This document shows, piece after piece, positions 47,237-58,140 of a stretch of 64,000 nucleotides of DNA. Below the pieces are notes generated by a model that searched no databases, was not told where the DNA came from, and was given only the letters and a program-made list of their open reading frames with translations. The number at the start of each line of letters is the position of its first letter. Position 1 is the first letter of the stretch. The position numbers and the translations under genes were made by a program. The stretch is from assembly GCA_965153455.1 (NCBI GenBank), contig OZ234497.1:7626001-7690000 (forward strand), written 5' to 3'. This DNA comes from Sphagnum compactum. Its lineage: Eukaryota; Bryophyta; Sphagnopsida; Sphagnales.

Positions 47237-47799
47237 GAGCATCTCCACCGGTGCTCAGTATGTCACTCTGGATAATAAAATAAAATGTCTCAGTATAGCT
47301 GTTTTTTTTGGCAACTCCACCAATAAAATAAAACTGTAGCTGGAACTGCATATACGTGGGAACTACTAATAGCAAACCACCTGGACCAATCATTATGACC
47401 AATGAGAAATACTGAGCCGCAATCAGGTCCAATTTACTGTTTGGAGTCACATACTGAGCACCGGTGGGGATGCTCGTGCTCAGTTCCTGACCCTGCACAT
47501 ATATTGTTTAGTTGTTTATTTGTTGTAACTTGCAACCCCACGCCTCAAACTGAAATTGGGACAGCAAAAAGGTTAGGGACTACTAAGCAAACCACCTGGA
47601 CCAATCAGTATGATGGCCCAATCAGAAACATTGACCAGCAGTCAGATCACATGTACTACACTCTCTTCTGCAGGTGCACACAGTTACTGTGGAATTATAC
47701 TGAGCCAAAACGATTTTCCTGCGCCAGACCGGCATATGTCGACATTTTTTCATCTAAGTTTAGAGTGCAGGATAATACTGAGCACCACTGGAGATGCTC
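47237..47799. mobile_element. Dimeric PIF/Harbinger-like MITE with TAA duplication
   Basis: Outer ends are GAGCATCTCCACCGGTGCTC (47237) and its near-inverse ending GGAGATGCTC (47799), each flanked by TAA (47234-47236 and 47800-47802), the usual target of PIF/Harbinger elements. A third copy of the end in inverted orientation (ACTGAGCACCGGTGGGGATG then CTC, ending 47475) divides it into two units. Both units contain AAACCACCTGGACCAATCA, so the inner parts are homologous. Non-coding. Confidence 0.8.
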
Positions 47800-47802
47800 T
47801 AA

Positions 47803-50800
47803 CAGACCAACAACAGGTAATTTCCCCCTACTAGACCTACATTGGTAAAACCAGAAACTCGACTAAGCACTCTGGTCAGCAGAGAATTTGAACACTTATG
47901 AAAAGTGTTTTTCTGTCCAACTACCATCCATCCCTCAAGGTGTACTTATGGCTGTTGGTTGGCTCCCACAGGAGTCCTCCTATCCACAAGGCTATTGGGT
48001 TACAACTTAAAGCTTAAAACCTAGTCTACTAATGTGCTAGATTGCTGAGCCTGAACATTCTGACAATCAAGTGTTGCAAACTTTTGAGGAAGGATATACA
48101 TGACTTGCACATCCCCTCATTTTGAGACTGCTTGTAATTGTGGCATCAATGACAACAGAATAAAAAACTCTACAAAACCCTGCAATTAGTTTATTTTCTA
48201 GCTGACAGGTAAGGCACCCCTTTAAACCTTTACAGAAAGTAGACTACAGTTTATGAATTTCGAAAGAGCCAGAACTACTAAATTCATGTTTGAGCAGATC
48301 TCAAGTAACCCACTATAGTAGCTTTCAATAATAGAGTTGCTCCGTAATTGCGTAGTTGAACTTAATTAGGTTCCATTTAAGTCAAAAAGACAACCGGCAT
48401 ATGGAATTCATCGGTAGGACAAATAAAAGATGAGTTATCTAAAACACGTCCAAATATAAAGTACCTCTCCCAAAAGAGTGTTTCCAAGTTCCACCCTCTT
48501 ACAGCCTGAACCCAACAAAAAACCTTAGTGGCTCTTCAGAGAGTCCAGGCCGTCACTATTTTGCGTCTGGCAGTTGTGGCAGCAGGAGAGGCCTCCTCTA
48601 GGCTTGGTGTCCTTCCAGGTTTTTTGCCCATCGCCTTGCATGACTTGCTTCATGCTACCAGTGATGGGTTTAGGTCCTAGGTTTCGTGTTTTTTCCTATC
48701 AGGGCTCCCCATTGTGCATTCTGCACTTTCGGGTGTGATCCTTTGTTTGGACTTTGATCCTTTCTCTTTTCTTCTCTTGTTCCCTTGCTGGGTGTTTTTT
48801 CTTTCTTTATTTATTTAGTTATTTGAGGTTCATGGATCATAAACCCTCCTCCTAGCCTTCCTAGGCCTCACATTTAGGGAATGCCCCTATGCTTGGGTTT
48901 TGTCTACACATAATTGTCTGCCTCTTTTTAGTCTTATTGCAAGGCACAATGGTCAAGTCTTCTTAGGACTACCCGAACTAACCATGGTTCAAAATCCATA
49001 TGCCCATTGTGCAAATCTTGATAGATGTAGAACTTGCCATCCAGGTGTTGTCATCATCCTCTGAGTCCAAATCAAGCCAAATCAAGATGTGTGCCAGACA
49101 GACCTCGCAGGCCCTCCCTCCACAATCAACACTTGACCTGCTAAGGATAAATGGTCCTTAAACAAGCATTCATGGGGAAGGACAAATTGCACAATGCACA
49201 AAACCACACACAACAATCTATTAAATAAGCTCTGGGTAAAGCTCATAGGGGCAGTGATCTTTTTTGGGAGAAAAATTTATAATTCTGTGAAAAACGTTTT
49301 GACAAAAGGATTTATATTTTCTCACAAATTCCCTGTCTTTTACAAATCGGAAAAAAAGAACAAAATTATTAAAATTTTCCAACAATGTTCATACAATATG
49401 AAAGGATTGCTTACGATTTTCTATTTTCATTGATGAGGTCAGACGAGTGGCGATCAAGTAGGTGGGTTGGTGACTGGTATCAGATTGATCAATTGAGGGT
49501 CTCATTACGCTCCCCAAAAGGACGAGATTCCCACCCCCCTGGCACATATTCCGTGAAATAGGAGGGGATCGGCGAGAGGCACATGCTTGGGAGTTTGACA
49601 AAAAGAACATCAAATCGTTTTCATGACAGCCGGAAGTTTCGCCTCACCGCCAACATGCTCATAAATGTCTTCTTCCCCAGTCCCAATTTTTGTCGGTGTC
49701 AAGGCACCAACTTCAAACCCGTCACGTAACTCTTGACAGCTGACGATGGTCTCGGGATCTGCCTCATCCCCTTCAAAATTGTTGCATGTTTTCTATATTA
49801 CAAGGATGCAAGGTGAGCTTCACACTTTTTGGGGGTTCTCTCTCGCTCTCCCTCGCTCTCATGCATCTGATAATGGGGGGCGTCACTAAGCAAGCTTCTA
49901 GCGACAGCACAAGGGTTGCAAGCTTATAATTAGCTTATTCTAGACCAGTTGCAAACTTAGTATAGGACAGAAGTGTTTCAAGAGTGACGGAGCTTCCCCT
50001 TCTTGCTGCTACCTAAAGTGTTCTGTTTTTCAATTTTGTGATGTAGTTGAAGTGACAATCATCTATAAGACCATTTAGCCAGATTTGACTATAAAAATAT
50101 ATATAAGTAAAAAAGTATAAGCATCCTACCCTTTTTTGGTTACCCAATTGAACTTGATGTAGGATCAGCGCTTTTCTTTTAAGTTTTTCTCAAAATTTGA
50201 AATCCAAAAAACACTTACATTTCGCCATTTTGAAAAACAATCGCAGCCTACCAACTGTCTCTCTCTCACACATGGAAGTAGGTAGTAGCTACCTGTCCCC
50301 CATGGAATTAATTGTGGCATACTAGACAATAGTTTAGTAATTTACTGCTCTCCACATTAGTGCCGTAAGCAGAAAAATACACGGCAGCAAGCATACCAAT
50401 GAATAGTTTGGTACACTGCTCTCTGCGTAAGAGTATACCCTATCACAATAAGAACAAGGCAAGTCTAAGCAAATGTAAACACACAAGAGAAAAACCAAAA
50501 CAATCAAAACAGTAACAATGAAGTACAAAACTTAATGCTAAAAGGGCCATCGATACCAAACTAAGACACAGTAGCATCCATGTTAATTATCAACAGTTTA
50601 CTAGGCATCAACTCAGTATTAGTCTTTTAAATAGCAGAAATACACAGCAGCTTGCATGCTAATTTTCAACAGTTTAGTAAACTGCTCTTGGTTTATTATA
50701 AATATAGAAAAAATATTATTTAACAGCTTAACAAGACAGAAAGTTCAAAGCGAAGATGCAGAAGCAATTAAATACCCCTTAATGAGCTCTGTTCAAGCGT

Positions 50801-52939
50801 CCCTATGACATCCTTTGTGGCTTTGTGCAAGGTTTGATTGATGTTTTGAAAAAGATAAACTAAAGCCTAGTGTTGGGCTGGTATAATCTAGGTCAACCCC
50901 TGGTATTAGTAATGGTGTGACAAAAAAATGTGTATGCGTTTCTTAGTGTGAACAAAGGCCAAATGAGCATCTGGAGGATGCAAATGACCTAAGGGATGAA
51001 GGGCTGCATGGATTTGGACTGGCAGAAAGTGCCAAAATAATGGACACTTGGTCATCATGAGGCTTTGAGGGCACTTTTATCTTTCTAATGTGTATTTTCT
51101 ATTTTCTTGTGTTGTTTGTTGTTTGCATGTGATGAGCTTTGTTTTGTATTCTTCATGGAATGAGCGATGTTCAGCATTGATCAATGTGGAGTGTTGTGTT
51201 GTATTTGGACAGGAGGCATAATTGAAGACGATGGATGGCGAACATAAGGCGAAACTTCTAATTTGGAGAAGCTAAGTTTTCTACTAACTATGACTTTGAA
51301 TTTGGAGAAGGAAAGAAGGTGTGTATGTGTGCTTGAGTTTTTGAGTCTGGAAAATGCAATGTGTTGGTAGTTGTGGTGAGGGATGAATGTTTGAGCCTTT
51401 CGATAGAAAATTGTGTTTCATTTTCACTATGTATTAGCCTTTCTTCGGAGGTTAAACAGGTTAAATGGACAATGTAGGGACCAAATGGGGAAAATGATGA
51501 ATGTTTAAAAGGTTTCAAAAGTAGTTCACATGGTAATTGGGTTTGTGGGGGTGAGTACTATTATTTGTTTCAAGATGCAATAAGTTTCAGTGTTCATGTG
51601 AAGGATTACCCACAAATGTGGGAGTTTTGAGAAGGAATAGTGGGAGACTAGATAGCTTTAAGTTTATCAAGTCTTTATGTCAAAGAGGCATCTGGGTTCT
51701 TGTTTTCCTTTTTCTCCAACTTCCTTGAAGTTATATGTGGTATTGGGGGGGGTGGGGGGGGGGGGGTGTTTCATTCTGAAAGATTGGGAGTTGTTGGTGG
51801 AATCAGTTGGGCTCAAGAGAGTGAAACTGGAGAGACTTAATTCCTCTTGGTCCATCACTCAATGTGATTAGGGTAGACTAAAGGTTATTGACTTTGATAG
51901 CATTATTTTATTGTTTTGTATTAATGCATAGATTTTCCAAATTGCATTTTTTCATTATTGTTTTAGCTGTTGAGGCAACATTAGGTAGCCCTTTTCTTTA
52001 GGTGACAATGGTATAACAATGGTATTAAATACCATACCTAATATCAAATATTCAAATATACCTCTTGATACCATTATACACTAGTGGTTTTTTTTCAAAA
52101 TCCCAAGGTCTATTGGATGGCTACAACACATATGATAGGGAGGCAGAGGTGGCAACTTGGAAATGCAAATGGTATGTGGCACCAATGAGGATGGATTTTC
52201 TAGAGGTAATTTGTAGATACTTATGCATCTAGGTGGTTGAATATGAATGACAATGCAAGATAACAAGTGATAATGTCAATTAGCAAAACAAATATTTCTC
52301 TGTTAGTTTATGTGGCAATCCAATATTTTGAAACATTCATAATTTGGTGAACATTTTTAGATTTCTTTAAATCAAATGGTGATCCATTTAACTTGGGAAT
52401 AGGACCTCAACATTAGATCCCAAAATGAAAAAAAAATCAGAGCGTAGCCTCAGAGAAAACAAATAAACAAAACCAAGAAGACAAGACCATAAAAGCATGA
52501 GGGATTAAGGGGGGGGGGGGTGAACCTCAATCCTTTTGGATCTTGTCCATTATAACCCAATTTAGTCCTACACAAGCCACACACATTAGAACCAAACCTA
52601 CATGCCCACATTAATATGTAAAACAATACAAAAATGTAGTCTAAATTGCAAAACAATAATGGACTAAACCCAAATTTAGCAACAACCCAAAAACATAACC
52701 AAAGTAGGGAACTTTGATAAAATAGTTCCAAGAAGGAAAATAAAAGTGGGAAAACAAACCTTTGGATTTTTTTTAGGGTTATGAATGTTGCCAAAAATTG
52801 GCATGCATCAAACACCAAACTAAGGTGTCCCAACTGCCAATAAACTATAACAACTTCATGCGACTACAAATATTACAATGGAAAACATGAAAATTAAGAA
52901 AATAGTCGTTGCAAACTACACGTTGCAACTACCAAAAAT
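47803..52939. other. Intergenic, no intact gene recognised
   Basis: Holds one coding-like remnant (listed separately), G homopolymers at 51745-51766 and 52509-52520, and unremarkable sequence. Two short minus-strand frames at 51288-51518 and 51667-51858 have no recognisable domain. Confidence 0.4.
49497..49791 (-). pseudogene. Unassigned coding-like remnant in two frames
   Basis: A local rise in G+C with protein-like reading on the minus strand: NNFEGDEADPETIVSCQELR, then GFEVGALTPTKIGTGEEDIY and EHVGGEAKLPAVMKTI before a stop near 49622. In a shifted frame it continues DVLFVKLPSMCLSPIPSYFT, EYVPGGWESRPFGERNETLN, stop. The two pieces abut, which suggests one frameshift in a former coding region. 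I do not recognise the protein. Confidence 0.4.
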
Positions 52940-53240
52940 CTAGCAATCAACTATATACCTTACCTTGTTATCTACCCAATCCTTGATGGCATCCCTAAAA
53001 GGAAATGTATCCAAGGTGTAATGGTCTTGCACAAACATCCTCACAACCAAATCAAAGTGTGTTGTTAATTGCTTCTGTAACTTTGATTTCATGAAGGATA
53101 AGGTGGAGAAACAACATTCATCTTGCACACTCCCTAAAACCATAATTGCTGCAACCTCCACCAATGTAAAATACTTTGAAAGTTGGTGATGCAAAAAGCT
53201 TCTAGATGCAATTTTGGACCAAGCCCAATGACAAGGTTGC
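52940..53240 (-). pseudogene. hAT transposase, C-terminal dimerisation fragment
   Basis: The minus-strand frame has FLHHQLSKYFTLVEVAAIMV, LGSVQDECCFSTLSFMKSKL and LTTHFDLVVRMFVQ, then DAIKDWVDNKVRYIVDC and a TAG at 52940. This is the conserved C-terminal region by which hAT transposases dimerise. The N-terminal part of what appears to be the same gene lies at 57517-58140, also minus, on the other side of the Ty3 element. The middle of the protein is missing. Confidence 0.75.
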
Positions 53241-53359
53241 ATGGCAATGGGGGTTCTAGCATAGCAACATGGTTGCTTTTCATAATAATTTTGAAAAAAA
53301 AAGCTGAAACATCAAGTCTCCCCTCATCAAGAAGAGTCTTTTGCGCTTGCGTCAGAGTC

Positions 53360-55520
53360 TTCACATACTCCTTCGCACTATCCTTCAAGTTAGGCCAATA
53401 GTAAGACTTCTTTAGGAATGTTGTGGTGCGTTTTGCACCACCATGGCCCGCAAGCGGTCCATCATGACATTCCTTCAAGATGGTGTCCCTTATCTTCCCT
53501 TCCGGCACATAAAGTCGGTTTTGTTTGTACCACAATAATCCATTTCGCAAATGGAAGTGGGACTTGGCTCCATTTTGAATGTTTTGCCTCACCTTTTTGA
53601 CAAATGCATCCCGGCGGCTTGCTAATCGAACTTCCTTTTGAAGTTTCGTCTCTCCCACATACACCACTCTAAGTTGGTGTTTTCGATTCAATGCATCGGG
53701 CACTATGTTCTCCTTTCCGGGCTTGTGCCGGATGTCCACATTGAACAATGCCAATGTGTCTTGCCATCTCACTTGTTTTGATGACAACTTGGGTTGAGTG
53801 GCAAAGTACTTCAAGGTCACATTGTCGGTCCAAACCACCACATCCTTGGAGCCTATATAATGGCCCCAAGTCTTGAGACAATGTATGACCGCCCACATTT
53901 CCTTCTCGTGTGTTGGCCACCTCTGCTCCGTCTCATTCAACTTCTTGCTTTCAAATGCCACCGATTTCCCTTCTTACATTAAGACTCCTCCAATTGCAAA
54001 GTCGGAGGCATCGGAATGGATCTCAAATCTTTGTCAAAGTCGGGCAACTTCAACACCGGCGCCTTCACCAAAATGCCTTTCAAGGTCTCAAAGGCATCGT
54101 TGCATGCTTCTTCCCATTCATAAGTGACGGCGGACTTCTTCAAGAGGTTTGTCAAGGGCGCGGCTATCTTCACAAAGTTCTTGATGAACTTGCAATAATA
54201 GGAGGCTAATCCTAAGAAGGATCTCAAGGCCGGAACCAACTTAGGCGGTTCCCAATCCAAAATTACCTTGACCTTATGATCATCCATCTTCAAACCTTCT
54301 TGAGTTATCTTATGTCCAAGGAAATCCACTTCCGTCACCCCGAATTCGCACTTCTCAAGCTTGGCATATAACTTGTTTTCCCTTAGCCTTTGGAACACCT
54401 TGCGGAGGTGCTCCGCATGCTCCTCCAAAGAGCCACTATAGATCAAAATGTCGTCTATGTAGACGACCACAAAATCATTAAGCCATTCTCGGAAAATGTC
54501 ATTCATGAACGTGCAAAATGTGGCGGGTGCATTAGTGAGCCCAAAGGGCATCACCAAGAACTCATATGAGCCATACCTTGTGCGACAAACAATCTTTTCT
54601 TCGTCCCCTTCCGTAATCCGAATTTGGTAATACTTCGAACGTAAATCAATCCTACTAAACACCTTGGCTCCCGAGAGACGATCAAATAGATCATCGATTC
54701 GAGGCAAAGGATACCAGTTCTTCACCGTTGCCTTGTTGAGGGCTCTATAATCCACACACATCCTCAACGTCCCATCCTTCTTGTGAACAAAAAGGACGGG
54801 TGCCCCATATGGTGATTTACTTGGTTTGATATAACCTTTTACGAGGAGTTCTTCAAGTTGAACCTTAAACTTTTTCAAATCCTCATGGTTCATTCGATAT
54901 GGGGCCTTCGCGGGAGGTGCCACTCTCGGCATCACCTTGATCGCATGATCAACTTGTCTTTTCGGGGGTAGGTCTTCGGGCAACTCTTCGAGCATCACAT
55001 CCGGGAACTCTTCCAAAACTCGCTTTCTGCACTTGGAAGAAGTCGCCAATTTGGTGGCTTCCTTGGGCTCAAACTCGTCCAACACCCGCATAACACACAC
55101 CATGCCATAGCTTCCCACGCATTCTCTTTCCCAGGCTTTTCCTAACATAAAATGGATGGTTGGTCCACCCACACAAGGCAATTCGTGTGCCTTCACCCGC
55201 ACAATCCCACTTTTAGATGGGATTCTATCTAACCTATTGTGCCCTTTTATGAGCACATTATTTTGGGTGATGAACTCCATTCCCAAAATGCAGTCCATTC
55301 CACCCAAGGTGGACACCAACAAGTCCACCTTTCTTCTCCAATTTCCTAGTTGGAGAGGCACTTCTTTTGCTTGTAACGTAGTGGGGTGGGGAACCCCATC
55401 CGCGAAGTGCACCTCGATGGGTGCCTTGAGCTCTTCCAAGTGGAGTTCCATCCTTTCAACGCTTTCCCGGGTTATGAAGTTGTGAGAAGCCCCTGTGTCC
55501 AAAAGACATAACACATCCCG
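53360..55520 (-). pseudogene. Ty3/gypsy pol: protease, RT, RNase H, partial integrase
   Basis: In order on the minus strand: aspartic protease [11 protein letters not shown] (near 55500); reverse transcriptase with [33 protein letters not shown] and the catalytic YIDDILIYS (near 54450); connection [15 protein letters not shown]; RNase H with HSDASDF (near 54010, shifted frame), WPTHEKEMWAVIHCL, TDNVTLKYF and KPGKENIVPDALNRK; then integrase start HDGPLAGHGGAKRTTTFLKK and WPNLKDSAKEYVKT. The second half of the HHCC finger and the catalytic core are absent. A frameshift near 54028 separates RT from RNase H, and a TAA (53974-53976) follows GGVLM. RT has kept its active-site motif. The polyprotein would copy and integrate the element. 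Confidence 0.9.
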
Positions 55521-56644
55521 CTAAGCAATCTTCCCCTTCAAGAAGATAAGTCGATTGCATTCAGGTTGAGCTAAGTTAGCATTGAGGGCAATTACCTTAG
55601 AGCCCCCATTCCCCATTTTGGACTTGGGACAATCTTTGGAGTAATGTCTCACTTCATTGCAATTGAAACATACTCCTTTGGGTCTCACCCCAAAATCTCC
55701 CTTGGGTTGGTTCGCTTTGAAAGGAGCCCCCTTCTTCACAAAGTTCCCCTTGGGTTTGAACCCCAAGCCTTGGAATTGTTTAGGCTTATCCTTTGTTGGG
55801 CTTCCTTGCCATCGGTTCCATTCTCCTTCATGCCTTGGCTTCTTGTGAAGGAACTTGTTGTCCTTCTTGAACACCGATTTTTTGCTCCGCCCCACATTCG
55901 AGAAGCCTTCCACTTTCGTGATGGCTTCGGATAATGAGGAAGGCCAATTCTCTTCAAGCTTTCGCTTGGCCCAAGTTGGAAGCCCCATCACAAATTGGCA
56001 CACACGGTCCAGCTCATGCATGTGCCAGATCTCAAGCATGAGTTCGGAATAAGCCCTCACATATTGCCTCAAGTTCTCATTTGTGGCATTCACAAGGTCA
56101 CGGAGTTTGCACCTCGAAATGTAGTCAGAGTTCCTTGGGACAAATTCGGTCTCAACCCGGTCCTTGAAGAACTCTCAAATGTAACCATGGTTCTTCCCCT
56201 CCTCTTGTCTCACTGTCCTCCACCCCGTGGCGGCATAGCCTTTCAAGTAGGATTGGGCAAGCTCCACGACCGAATGTCGTCCAACCTTGGCGGCATGTAT
56301 GTAATCCTCCATTTCGGCAAGCCAAGCATCCACAACCTTTCGGTCGCGGGCACCATCGAAGTTCCCGGGCTTGGCTGGTTGATATCTCGAATCTTTGGTT
56401 GACCCCCCTTTGAGGGCCACAACCAACTCACTAAAGTCGGGCCTATTCATTTTGAGGAGGACTTCTAATTGTTTCGGTGTGAATAGGACCGAGCTTTATT
56501 GCTCCTCCTCACTTTCAGGCTCATCTTGGTCCTCCCAGGGTCTTGGTTCCTCCTCCCCAACTGATTCTGGCGGGACTACTCGGTCTTCAACAGGTTCTTC
56601 CAACATGGTCTCTTGCGCTTGCTTGAGGTTCTTCTTGGGTGCCA
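55521..56644 (-). pseudogene. Ty3/gypsy gag
   Basis: ATG at 56642-56644 (MAPKKNLKQAQETMLEEP). The same frame runs through gag into pol, interrupted by TAA (56496-56498), TGA (56175-56177) and TAG (55521-55523). Recognisable parts are PGNFDGARDRKVVDAWLAEM, the capsid-like region near 56370; NATNENLRQYVRAYSELMLE; and the zinc knuckle CFNCNEVRHYSKDC (CX2CX4HX4C, near 55660), with a basic stretch before it. All three stops can be reached from a Gln or Arg codon by one C-to-T change. Confidence 0.88.
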
Positions 56645-56680
56645 TCCAAAACTCCAAGAAGTGAATCGAGCTCAACCGGA

Positions 56681-56692
56681 GCTTTGATACCA
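56681..56692 (-). other. Primer binding site (tRNA-Met type)
   Basis: TGGTATCAAAGC on the minus strand, two bases after the LTR end. It differs by one base from TGGTATCAGAGC, the usual complement of the plant initiator tRNA-Met 3' end, and primes minus-strand DNA synthesis. Confidence 0.85.
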
Positions 56693-56694
56693 CG

Positions 56695-57516
56695 TGACGC
56701 GATACCAAGTTCCTCGTTAGACCCAAAAAGGGACCAACTATGTTAAAGAGCGAAAATAGTTGGAACTTGGTGCCGCTCCCAGCTTCCAGCACTAATGGGG
56801 GTGAGAGGAGCATGCTAAAAGCTCTGGGATTAGACTAGGAAGACGGACAACGTATTTAGTTACTCGGTCCTGCATCAAAACCAACCAACGAGTTGGTTGG
56901 TTCACATTCGGAAACACTCTTGGTGTTGGGACAAGCCACGGGCAACACAGACTCACTTGACTCACCATGGCTCGGACTCCGGGGAAGCCACCACCTTCCC
57001 CCATATAGGATTCTTTGCGTTTGCCCATGGCACCTACATCCAAATGGCTTTTTGTCCCGGGACTCCCAAGGAGGAGTCCCGAAACTGTCTCGGTTTGGAC
57101 TCCCGGGACTTTGGAAGCTCATAACTCCCAGCTCAAACCTTCGATTGGGATGAGGTCTAAAGCAAACTTGTAGCTCTCCTCAAGAGCTTTTCAACGATGT
57201 GTTGCACCCCACCTGCACACACCGGGTTCGGGTCGATTCCTGACTTTTAGTGGTCGGGAGTCAAACTGTCAGTTTGACTCCGGGCCCCTTCTTTCGACCA
57301 TAACTTGTGCTGCAGTTGTTTGAATGGCTCATGCAAGGACATTTTCGACATTTATACTTCAAGACCTTTTCAACGGTATAAAGAACACCTCAATGCAAGG
57401 TGTTTTGACCCCTGCAATCAAGCTCTAAATTTTTGGGAGTCCCGGAGGACTCCAAGTTCCCACTTTTGGGAATGTGAGTTTCATCCTCACACTTGCCTCA
57501 AAGTGGGGTTGCGACA
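56695..57516 (-). repeat. 5' LTR of the Ty3/gypsy element
   Basis: 822 bp with TG...CA ends (minus strand TGTCGCAACC to GCGTCA). It holds a TATA-like CCTATATGG (near 57001-57009) and, about 50 bp upstream of that, an inverted repeat of CGGGACTCC (57058-57066) with GGAGTCCCG (57073-57081). It is collinear with the solo LTR at 14779-15729 but clearly diverged. Only this LTR of the element is present. Confidence 0.88.
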
Positions 57517-58140
57517 CATGCACATTACACCACAACTAGTTCTCAATTGTGGTAACTTTGTCATAACTAATGATAATATCTTTGGTTGTTTACATCGCAA
57601 CTTTAATGGACTTAATGACAATCTGGTGCATGGTCTCCACCATTTGTCAACTACTGGAATTAGACTAATGCTTGCAAGGTGTGTTCTTCACCTTAAAAAA
57701 TTCAAACAACTCCTTCATTTTTTCAAAATTTGTGAAAGGTTGACCAAGCTTCAAGATTTCAAAAATAGCAACAAATTGAGTGAATTTGCATTTATTGTCT
57801 ATAGCAATTCCCCCAACACACACCATCTTAGCAACGTTATTTTGGCCCCTACTAGCCCACAACCACTCGTTTTTGGCATGTTTGTTGTCTATTGACATGA
57901 ATTCCTACCCCACAACACATCCAAGATGTGGAACTTTGCACTTTTGCCTTCCTACGTGTTTTTGCAAATTGTCTAATTTTGGCACCAACAATTTTTTTCA
58001 ACCCTTGATCTCACTACACACCTTGCATCAAACCATCATCAATTTCCCATCACACCCAACTACAACCTCTACCCATCACAATTTTGGAGCCCACATTTTT
58101 TGGAAAACATGATTTAACTCCCACCCCCTCTTCTTATGCT
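57517..58140 (-). pseudogene. hAT transposase, N-terminal zinc-finger part
   Basis: Minus strand, one frame with several stops: WELNHVFQKMWAPKL near 58085-58125, VGCDGKLMMV, a BED-like finger CKVCSEI ... KLDNLQKHVGRQKC near 57970-58010, then DNKHAKNEWLWASRGQNN, KFTQFVAIFEILKLGQP and KMKELFEFFKVKNTP. After a stop near 57665, decayed sequence such as IIISYDKVTTIEN reaches the LTR. The finger would bind DNA. It pairs with the C-terminal fragment at 52940-53240 as the two halves of one interrupted gene. Confidence 0.65.

Larger units (their letters stand above)
53360..57516 (-). mobile_element. Ty3/gypsy retrotransposon, 3'-truncated, inserted in a hAT transposase
   Basis: Minus strand: 5' LTR (57516-56695), two bases, a tRNA-Met-type primer site (56692-56681), then gag and pol. 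Both run in one frame from ATG 56644 to about 54028, followed by a frameshift. The polyprotein ends inside the integrase zinc-binding domain around 53360. Integrase core, polypurine tract and 3' LTR are missing. Beyond the break the sequence soon becomes hAT transposase, and hAT sequence also flanks the 5' LTR, so the element probably landed in the hAT gene and a later deletion removed its 3' part together with the middle of the host gene. The solo LTR at 14779-15729 belongs to the same or a sister family. Confidence 0.88.

Noticed and set aside
48530-48800. GC-richer patch followed by a T-rich tract, considered as a LINE 3' end
   Set aside because: No reverse transcriptase or endonuclease motif and no target duplication could be found.
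57305-57895. A 196-codon plus-strand frame
   Set aside because: It crosses the LTR boundary and runs antisense to the hAT remnant, so it cannot be one gene.
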